5,838 nt of DNA from CAG-877 sp045125935 (GTDB lineage: Bacteria > Bacillota_I > Bacilli_A > RF39 > UBA660). Every line of letters begins with the position of its first letter. Positions within the stretch are counted from its first letter, which is position 1. The position numbers and the translations under genes were made by a program. The DNA is taken from assembly GCA_045125935.1 (NCBI GenBank), contig JBGVNW010000042.1:1-5838 (forward strand), written 5' to 3'. Below are positions 1-4,114 of the stretch, in pieces. The notes beneath the pieces are model-generated. The model saw only the letters and a list, made by a program, of their open reading frames with translations. It was not told the DNA's origin and did no database searches.

Positions 1-154
1 TTTCACTACACATATCAAATGCTTTAATAAAACCATTTTTCATACATTTATCTAGAAAATGATTATAAATAAATCTAACACAACCAAATGTTTTATTAAC
101 CAAGATTCTTTGTGTATCATTTGGATACAATCTGAATCTATAAGCTTTATACAT
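1..154 (-). CDS. tnpB: TnpB-like RNA-guided nuclease / IS200-IS605 OrfB, N-terminal part only
   Basis: Read on the minus strand from an ATG at 154-152, an open frame of 51 codons runs off the left edge with no stop. The product begins MYKAYRFRLYPNDTQ and continues with a KTFGCVRFIYNHFL segment (residues 21-34). This 'RLYPN..Q ... G C.R..YN' pattern is the N-terminal helix-turn-helix region of IS200/IS605 OrfB/TnpB proteins. In that family the full protein (about 350-420 residues) is a RuvC-type nuclease guided by an RNA from the element's right end; those catalytic parts would lie outside this window. The start is supported by GGGGGA six bases upstream and a near-consensus promoter further up. 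No tnpA (Y1 transposase) lies on the upstream side, so the element may be a tnpB-only type, although tnpA could lie beyond the edge. Family assignment is strong; whether the gene is intact is unknown. Confidence 0.88.
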   Translation of the reverse strand, partial: MYKAYRFRLYPNDTQRILVNKTFGCVRFIYNHFLDKCMKNGFIKAFDMCSE

Positions 155-181
155 ACGATTCCCCCATAATCTTATCTTACT

Positions 182-210
182 ATAATAAAGGTAGTTTCAA
201 GAATCGTCAA
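182..210 (-). promoter_or_regulatory. Near-consensus sigma-A promoter for tnpB
   Basis: On the minus strand, TTGACG (205-210) and TATTAT (182-187) are separated by exactly 17 bases. Transcription would start near 175, giving a short leader of about 20 bases that holds the GGGGGA ribosome site before the tnpB ATG. Position, spacing and orientation all fit; activity is inferred. Confidence 0.75.
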
Positions 211-243
211 GGTACTTAGAAGAGGAAATTTTTACCAAATATA

Positions 244-257
244 ATGAAAGTTTTCAT
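244..257. repeat. Small inverted repeat upstream of tnpB
   Basis: ATGAAA and TTTCAT (6 bases each) flank a 2-base centre. It lies between the pilin terminator and the tnpB promoter, where the left end of a tnpB-only IS200/IS605 element could fall. Such ends carry short subterminal hairpins, but this one is AT-rich and small, so the link is only a possibility. Confidence 0.3.
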
Positions 258-284
258 ACAAAAAAACGCACTTTCCTAGTAAAT

Positions 285-310
285 AAAAAAAGAAGCACTT
301 TTAATGCCTC
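285..310 (-). terminator. Rho-independent terminator of the prepilin-like gene
   Basis: On the minus strand GAGGCATT (303-310) pairs with AGTGCTTC (292-299) across an AAA loop. This gives an 8-pair stem with two G-T wobbles, followed at once by seven Ts (285-291). It starts 45 bases after the TGA stop of the prepilin-like gene and points the right way. A second copy of the right-arm half, GCACTTT next to a seven-A run (260-274 on the plus strand), lies just beyond and could form an alternative hairpin with the same left arm. Confidence 0.8.
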
Positions 311-355
311 CTACTTCATACTTGATCTTTTAGAACCTAAATATCAACTTGATCG

Positions 356-1030
356 TCAATAATAAAGGTTTGCAGCTTTAAAAACTACTGTGATTTTTCC
401 AGGAAGATATTTCTTTAGTGAAACTTTCTTTTCTTCTATTCTGTCAGTTTTACTAACTGAAACGCTTCCACTATCATAAAGTAATGAACCATAATTATAA
501 ATTTGATAACTATAAGAAATAATTTTATCTTCGTCTTCATCATTTTGTTTTTCAATACTATATGTAAACTTAGCATTCTTATATGTACTATCAAGAGTAA
601 GATTTACTTTAGGTCCAGATAAATTATCAATTGGATCACCATATGTGCTATCTCCACATTTTAAATATGTTCGATAACTATAGTCGATTTTTGAATATTT
701 AAATATAACAACCGTACTTTCAGCATTGTCACATTGATTTTTACTTCTATCAACAACCTCTCCAATATATTTTCTTGTTTGTAATTCATTTAAAGTAATT
801 ACATGTGTGTCACCTACCTCTTTAGGTAAGATATTACGATTTTCTTGAGCATATGATTGTGCTGCTAAAATCATTTTTTCTCTTTGTGTTTCATAATGAT
901 TTTTCTCTGCCTTATTTAGTATTGTGTTAATACCAACTATCGCTATAGTACTTAGCAATCCCAAAATTGCAATGGCAGCAAGTAGTTCAACCATAGAAAA
1001 ACCGTTATTATTTTTATGTTTTTCATTCAA
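356..1030 (-). CDS. Prepilin-type N-terminal cleavage/methylation protein with Ig-like tail (type IV pilin-like)
   Basis: This 224-residue protein has a short basic leader, then G10-F11-S-M-V-E15, the class III prepilin cleavage site with Glu at +5, followed by a hydrophobic helix (about 16-37). A prepilin peptidase would cut after Gly10 and methylate Phe11, and the product would assemble into a pilus or competence-type pseudopilus at the membrane. The middle (about 45-125) is a pilin-like globular region with Cys100 and Cys125, a possible disulfide pair. Residues about 139-224 look like a beta-rich Ig/fibronectin-type domain. The start is a TTG at 1030, with AAGGAG four bases upstream; the overlapping ATG at 1026 is in another frame. 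The chain ends abruptly in KAANLYY, where a final strand would be expected. It stands alone: no pilus ATPase, platform or peptidase gene is in view. Pilin class is sure; exact role is not. Confidence 0.85.
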   Translation of the reverse strand: MNEKHKNNNGFSMVELLAAIAILGLLSTIAIVGINTILNKAEKNHYETQREKMILAAQSYAQENRNILPKEVGDTHVITLNELQTRKYIGEVVDRSKNQCDNAESTVVIFKYSKIDYSYRTYLKCGDSTYGDPIDNLSGPKVNLTLDSTYKNAKFTYSIEKQNDEDEDKIISYSYQIYNYGSLLYDSGSVSVSKTDRIEEKKVSLKKYLPGKITVVFKAANLYY

Positions 1031-1068
1031 AATACTCCTTCTCTATTCTAATGTCCTACTCTATGTTG

Positions 1069-1095
1069 AGTATATCTTTTTTATTTAAACGTCAG
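1069..1095 (-). promoter_or_regulatory. Possible promoter of the prepilin-like gene
   Basis: On the minus strand CTGACG (1090-1095) and TATACT (1069-1074) resemble -35 and -10 boxes, but the 15-base spacer is shorter than usual. A TACTC/GAGTA inverted repeat (1057-1072) overlaps the -10 box and could act as an operator or a leader hairpin. An alternative pair, TTGTAA with TAATAT at a 16-base spacing, lies further upstream inside the repeat-rich stretch. Confidence 0.35.
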
Positions 1096-1108
1096 GATTT
1101 AAAAATGC

Positions 1109-1133
1109 TTATTTACTGAATACAAGTAAATAA
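1109..1133. repeat. Perfect 9-base inverted repeat
   Basis: TTATTTACT (1109-1117) and AGTAAATAA (1125-1133) are exact reverse complements around a 7-base centre. It sits 13 bases upstream of the possible -35 box of the prepilin-like gene. That position suits a regulator-binding site; there is no T-tract directly after it on either strand, so it is not a normal terminator. Confidence 0.55.
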
Positions 1134-1152
1134 AAAAATTACATATTAATGC

Positions 1153-1170
1153 TTGTAAAGAAGTTTACAA
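1153..1170. repeat. Perfect 7-base inverted repeat
   Basis: TTGTAAA (1153-1159) and TTTACAA (1164-1170) flank a GAAG loop. It could be a protein-binding dyad or a small RNA hairpin. It is AT-rich and has no T-tract directly after it that would make it a terminator. Confidence 0.45.
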
Positions 1171-1302
1171 TTATACAAATTATAAAAATTTTAGAAGTTT
1201 AAAATGTAATTTACCACTATAGTAACAATATTTCTAATAAGACAGTATATATGATAATTTATTTGAATATAATAATAATAAAATACTATTAATTAAGGCA
1301 TT

Positions 1303-1328
1303 ATAAAAGGATGATTTTCATCATCCTT
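1303..1328 (-). terminator. Intrinsic terminator of the ireB-to-trmR operon
   Basis: On the minus strand AAGGATGAT and ATCATCCTT form a perfect 9-pair stem (1307-1328) closed by a GAAA tetraloop. A short T-rich tail (TTAT, continuing the stem's last two Ts) follows. It begins 56 bases after the trmR stop. The stem is strong, the U-tract modest, so some read-through toward the pilin gene is possible. Confidence 0.7.
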
Positions 1329-1384
1329 AATTGAACTATATTATCTTTACTAATACTATTTGATAAAGAGATTTTTAATTAATA

Positions 1385-1969
1385 TTATTTCTTTATACTT
1401 ATAGATATTCCATCACCTATATTGTAAAATGTTGTTTTATATCTATTGTTTTCTTTTAAGAAATCTATGTATGCTTTAGTTTTTCTAACTATACCACGAA
1501 CATTGCGACTAGCAATGTCTTTTTCTTCTACTCGAACCATTCCATGAAAGTTTAGATTGTCTGTAATGATTGTTCCATTTTGTTTTAAATTGCCTTCAAA
1601 TTTTTCAAAGAATTTAATACTTTGAGCTTTTGCAGCATCGATGAAGATAAGATCAAACTCATCTGTTAATTCTACGTCAAAAGCATCTTTAAATATTAAA
1701 GTTATTCTATCTTCTAAATTGAATTTTTTGATATTTTTAACTGCTTCTAAATATCTTTTTTCATCACGTTCAATTGTTGTTACTTTAACATTTGGATTAG
1801 TTAGAGCCATCATTATAGCAGAATAACCAATTGCGGTACCTATTTCTAGGATATTTTTAATGTTATTTTGTTTAATGTACGCAGTTAAAAATTCTATTCC
1901 ATCTTCCATCATAATTGGAACATTTTCTTCTTTTGCATTTTTTTTTATTTTTTCTATTTCTTCTTTCAT
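1385..1969 (-). CDS. trmR: TrmR-like SAM-dependent tRNA 5-hydroxyuridine methyltransferase (YrrM family)
   Basis: This is a 194-residue class I O-methyltransferase. Motif I is LEIGTAIGYSA (41-51), the acidic SAM-ribose residue is Glu67 in IER, and the metal/substrate region has D111 (FIDAAK) and D137-N138 (ITDN). These match the Mg-dependent O-MT family and B. subtilis TrmR, which methylates 5-hydroxyuridine at tRNA wobble position 34 to 5-methoxyuridine. Position right after mltG, as in the yrrL-yrrM order, supports TrmR over a small-molecule methyltransferase. It appears to lack roughly 20 N-terminal residues compared with the Bacillus protein. The ATG at 1969 is preferred because AGGTGA lies seven bases upstream, overlapping the mltG stop, and an in-frame stop blocks a much longer start. 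A run of nine As covers codons 9-12. It is the last gene of the operon and is followed by a terminator. Confidence 0.85.
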   Translation of the reverse strand: MKEEIEKIKKNAKEENVPIMMEDGIEFLTAYIKQNNIKNILEIGTAIGYSAIMMALTNPNVKVTTIERDEKRYLEAVKNIKKFNLEDRITLIFKDAFDVELTDEFDLIFIDAAKAQSIKFFEKFEGNLKQNGTIITDNLNFHGMVRVEEKDIASRNVRGIVRKTKAYIDFLKENNRYKTTFYNIGDGISISIKK

Positions 1970-1980
1970 GTTTAATTCAC

Positions 1981-3063
1981 CTAATAACCCTTATTTACAC
2001 TTGCTAGTTCATTTTTCTTGTTTAAAAAACCAGCATAGTCTTCATAGAAGAATGTTTCTAATGTTTCAATATTTGAAATAAAATAAATGTATGGTGTTGA
2101 ATCAGGATTGAATGCTGCATCAATGCTACTTTTTGAAATTGTTGAAATTGGTCCTACTGGTAATTTTCCATTCATACTACCATCGGTTAGACGAGTATTA
2201 TATGAACTTTTCATTTGAAATTCAGTTGTTGTTAAGGCTCTTTTTTCATCAATTTTATTGGCATATTTTGCAGTAACATCACTACCTAGTGGCATACCTT
2301 GTTTCATTCTATTTACAAAAACACTGGCCATTTTTGTTCTGTCTGTAGAAACAGAACTTTCTTTTTCAACCATACTTGCTAGTGTAAGACGTTCATGAAT
2401 ACTCATTGTACTGTAATCATAATCATCGTATGGTTCTAAATGTCTGGCTGTTTCAGCTAACATTTTATCAAAAATGTATTCAACGTCAACGTCTTCATTT
2501 GCTAAAGTATAAGTATTAGGATATAAATATCCTTCTAATTTATAGTAAATTTCATTATTTAAAATATCTTCTGTAATAAACCAATATTGATTCATTAATC
2601 TTCTAATGTATTGTTCATCATTACTTTTAGCAATTACTTCATCATAACTATTAGAAGTTTTGTTTGAAATAATTAAAGCTATTTCACGCATATTTAATCC
2701 TTCTTGAATAGTTATGTTTATTTCATCAGGATTGTAGCTATTGCCTTTTTCTAAGGCATTTATTATTTCATCTAAAGACATACTTTTGTTGAATTTATAT
2801 GTAGTTGCCTTTAGTGAGTCTGATTTGTTAATTTTTATGTATAATTTAAAGAATTCAGAATTCCTAATTAAATCGTTTTCTTTTAGAATTGTTGCAATCG
2901 TACCTACACCAGCACCAGAGGGAATTACAATTTCTATATTAGTTTTATCATTTGAATTTACCGGACTTTTTAAAATATTCCATGTTATAAGTCCCGCTAG
3001 TATAATTAAGAGAATTAAAATTATAAATATTATTAGGATTTTAAACTTCTTTTTTACTGCCAT
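1981..3063 (-). CDS. mltG: Endolytic murein transglycosylase MltG (YceG/YrrL family)
   Basis: MltG cuts nascent glycan strands at the outer face of the membrane and so sets strand length. The 360-residue protein has a short basic cytoplasmic end, one membrane helix (about 7-31), a LysM-like region (about 43-110) and the YceG catalytic domain (about 112-345). The catalytic Glu lies in the EKE motif at 233-235 within SMVEKESS. Later family blocks appear as MPLGSDVT (257-264), YNTR (288-291) and LPVGP (301-305). The usual D-P-T reads D-V-T here. The frame is open up to a TTG at 3078, but that codon precedes the AAGGAG site (3068-3073), which lies four bases before ATG 3063; I therefore start at 3063, giving the same length as I recall for B. 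subtilis YrrL. It is 29 bases after the DUF1292 gene and 11 bases before trmR. Confidence 0.93.
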   Translation of the reverse strand: MAVKKKFKILIIFIILILLIILAGLITWNILKSPVNSNDKTNIEIVIPSGAGVGTIATILKENDLIRNSEFFKLYIKINKSDSLKATTYKFNKSMSLDEIINALEKGNSYNPDEINITIQEGLNMREIALIISNKTSNSYDEVIAKSNDEQYIRRLMNQYWFITEDILNNEIYYKLEGYLYPNTYTLANEDVDVEYIFDKMLAETARHLEPYDDYDYSTMSIHERLTLASMVEKESSVSTDRTKMASVFVNRMKQGMPLGSDVTAKYANKIDEKRALTTTEFQMKSSYNTRLTDGSMNGKLPVGPISTISKSSIDAAFNPDSTPYIYFISNIETLETFFYEDYAGFLNKKNELASVNKGY

Positions 3064-3067
3064 AAAT

Positions 3068-3073
3068 CTCCTT
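3068..3073 (-). promoter_or_regulatory. Ribosome binding site that fixes the mltG start
   Basis: AAGGAG on the minus strand lies four bases before ATG 3063. The same four-base spacing from the AGGAG core is seen at the pilin TTG (1030) and the rhomboid ATG (5269). It falls downstream of the alternative TTG at 3078, which has no site of its own. Confidence 0.8.
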
Positions 3074-3076
3074 TTC

Positions 3077-3101
3077 AAAAAATAAAGAGCTATTATTGCT
3101 C
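3077..3101 (-). terminator. Weak hairpin plus T-tract between yrzB-like gene and mltG
   Basis: On the minus strand GAGC (3098-3101) can pair with GCTC (3087-3090), followed by TTTATTTTTT. The four-pair stem overlaps the stop codon of the upstream gene and is too short for an efficient terminator. Because it sits inside an operon it may act as a leaky attenuator or an RNA-processing site, or mean nothing. Confidence 0.25.
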
Positions 3102-3386
3102 GTTATTTTGTTCCTCAATTTTCTTTTTTACTTCTTCTTGTAATGTTTCAAGGATTGTTTCTACAACTTTCCATTCTTTTTCACTTTCAATTTGTTCTAA
3201 TCTTGAGTTAGGATTTGTTGGATCAAATATTGATGCATATACTTGAATGTTTCCTGTTTCATCTAAACTGTTATCTGTATATGCAATATAATGTTTTTTT
3301 GTTTCTTCACTTTCATATGTAAATAAAACATCATATGTTGTTTCTACACCATTATCATCTATTAATGTAAATTTATTTTCTTTCAC
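3093..3386 (-). CDS. DUF1292 / UPF0473 family protein (YrzB-like)
   Basis: This is a 97-residue acidic, soluble protein with no signal peptide or membrane helix. It opens with LIDDNGVETTYDVLFTYE, the typical beta-strand start of DUF1292, continues with HYIAYTD and VYASIFDP, and ends in a charged helix from about residue 66 (IESEKEWKVVETI). B. subtilis YrzB is of similar length and sits in the same place between yrrK and yrrL. The biochemical role of this family is not established. The start is GTG at 3386, overlapping the ruvX stop in the sequence GTGA, so translation is probably coupled to ruvX; a GGAA stretch upstream gives only a weak ribosome site. Identity is secure from both sequence pattern and gene order. 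Confidence 0.88.
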   Translation of the reverse strand: MKENKFTLIDDNGVETTYDVLFTYESEETKKHYIAYTDNSLDETGNIQVYASIFDPTNPNSRLEQIESEKEWKVVETILETLQEEVKKKIEEQNNEQ

Positions 3387-3805
3387 TTTTCTTTTCCTTT
3401 CTTATCTAAAAATGCTTGTAAAATTATTGTAGCGGCAACGCTATCTACTACTTTTTTACGATCTTTTCTAGAAACATTCCCCATTATCAACATATCGGTT
3501 GCGCTTTTTGTGGTTAAGCGTTCATCTTGTAGATAAATCGGTATTGATAAAATTTTTTCTAGCTTTTCTTTAAATTGTAAACTTAGTTCACCTTTTGGAC
3601 CAATTGTATTATTCATATTTTTGGGAAAACCTAATACTATTCCTGCAGCGTTTACTTCTTCTACTAATTTTTTTACTTCATCTAGAAGCATATCATATTC
3701 TTCATTATGCCTTATTGTTTTGTAGCTTGAGGCAATAAGACCAGTATTATCACTTAGCGCTATGCCAAGAGTTCTACTTCCTAAATCCAGTCCTATATAT
3801 TTCAT
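3383..3805 (-). CDS. ruvX: RuvX/YqgF family RNase H-fold nuclease (putative Holliday junction resolvase)
   Basis: This 140-residue protein has the full YqgF pattern. GLDLGSRTLGIALSD (5-19) carries the first catalytic Asp (D7). VLGFPKNMN (57-65) is the second strand block, LQDERLTT (92-99) holds D94, and VVDSVAATIILQAFLD (119-134) holds D121. Length is normal for the family. Members are proposed to resolve Holliday junctions, and the E. coli protein is linked to 16S rRNA 5'-end processing, so either nucleic acid role is possible. The ATG at 3805 overlaps the ireB stop (ATGA). No good Shine-Dalgarno site precedes it, which points to translational coupling with ireB. The order ireB-ruvX-yrzB is conserved across Firmicutes. 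Confidence 0.93.
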   Translation of the reverse strand: MKYIGLDLGSRTLGIALSDNTGLIASSYKTIRHNEEYDMLLDEVKKLVEEVNAAGIVLGFPKNMNNTIGPKGELSLQFKEKLEKILSIPIYLQDERLTTKSATDMLIMGNVSRKDRKKVVDSVAATIILQAFLDKKGKEK

Positions 3806-4056
3806 TTTTCATTTTTTTGAAATTCGTTTAGAAGAATTTCTACAATCTTAGCGCGATCAATTTCTTGAATTTTACTACGTGCGTCTTGATAACTTGATAT
3901 ATATCCAGGATCGCCACTAATTAAATATCCAACAATTTGATTAGTAGGATTGTATCTCCTTTCCTCTAAAGAAGTACATACTTCTCTTAAGATTTTTCTT
4001 GTCAGTTCTGCATCTATTTCTTTTAAATCGAATAAATTTGTATTGTCTTGTGACAT
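3802..4056 (-). CDS. ireB: IreB/ReoM family regulatory phosphoprotein (UPF0297, DUF965)
   Basis: This 84-residue protein has the family signature YNPTNQIVGYLISGDP at 35-50, followed by DARSKI and a C-terminal helix. Family members (IreB in Enterococcus, ReoM in Listeria) are small dimeric proteins phosphorylated on N-terminal Thr by PASTA-domain Ser/Thr kinases. ReoM controls MurA breakdown and so the supply of peptidoglycan precursors. Thr6 here aligns by position with the phosphorylated Thr of ReoM. It is odd that the usual Pro-Arg after the GDPxY motif is Ser-Ser (54-55), and that the following IRR/IRK basic run is IQE, so a conserved basic surface is reduced. The ATG at 4056 has GAGGTG five bases upstream and an extended -10 promoter behind it. 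It is the first gene of the five-gene operon. Confidence 0.92.
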   Translation of the reverse strand: MSQDNTNLFDLKEIDAELTRKILREVCTSLEERRYNPTNQIVGYLISGDPGYISSYQDARSKIQEIDRAKIVEILLNEFQKNEK

Positions 4057-4078
4057 ATTATCACCTCATCTTAATCAT

Positions 4079-4107
4079 ATTTTATCATTTATTGATTTTA
4101 AATACAA
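4079..4107 (-). promoter_or_regulatory. Promoter of the ireB-ruvX-yrzB-mltG-trmR operon
   Basis: On the minus strand TTGTAT (4102-4107) and TAAAAT (4079-4084) are 17 bases apart, and TGA precedes the -10 box, giving the TGnTAnAAT extended -10 form. The start would fall near 4072, leaving a leader of about 16 bases with GAGGTG. It lies wholly in the 58-base gap after the rhomboid stop; no terminator is seen in that gap. Confidence 0.65.
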
Positions 4108-4114
4108 TAAAATT

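Larger units (their letters stand above)
1096..1302. other. Repeat-rich non-coding stretch upstream of the prepilin-like gene
   Basis: No convincing gene lies between the pilin promoter region and the trmR terminator. The stretch is extremely AT-rich and has at least two perfect inverted repeats (1109-1133, 1153-1170), a looser one (ATTTTA/TAAAAT, about 1188-1205) and the 9-mer AGAAGTTTA twice (1159-1167, 1193-1201). No known riboswitch, tRNA or small-RNA pattern was recognised. It probably holds control sites for the pilin gene, but base bias alone makes such repeats common. Confidence 0.5.

Noticed and set aside
211..236. GGTA/TACC pair upstream of the tnpB promoter as a left-end hairpin
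   Set aside because: Only four pairs with an 18-base loop; too weak to call.
1051..1119. Plus-strand 22-codon frame MSYSMLSIS... in the gap
   Set aside because: No Shine-Dalgarno site or promoter, and it overlaps the control region of the pilin gene.
278..1138. Identical 14-base AGTAAAT plus A7 at 278-291 and 1125-1138
   Set aside because: It flanks the pilin gene and looks like a direct repeat, but half of it is an A-run and its ends diverge at once; probably chance in AT-rich DNA, not a transposon end pair.
1641..2081. Plus-strand open frames opposite trmR and the end of mltG
   Set aside because: They run antisense to well-supported genes, have no ribosome sites that stand out, and give low-complexity hydrophobic products typical of shadows in AT-rich DNA. 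The same holds for plus-strand frames at 2741-3085, 3950-4156 and 4857-5093.
3064..3078. TTG at 3078 as the start of mltG
   Set aside because: It lies before the AAGGAG site that serves the ATG at 3063, and has no ribosome site of its own.
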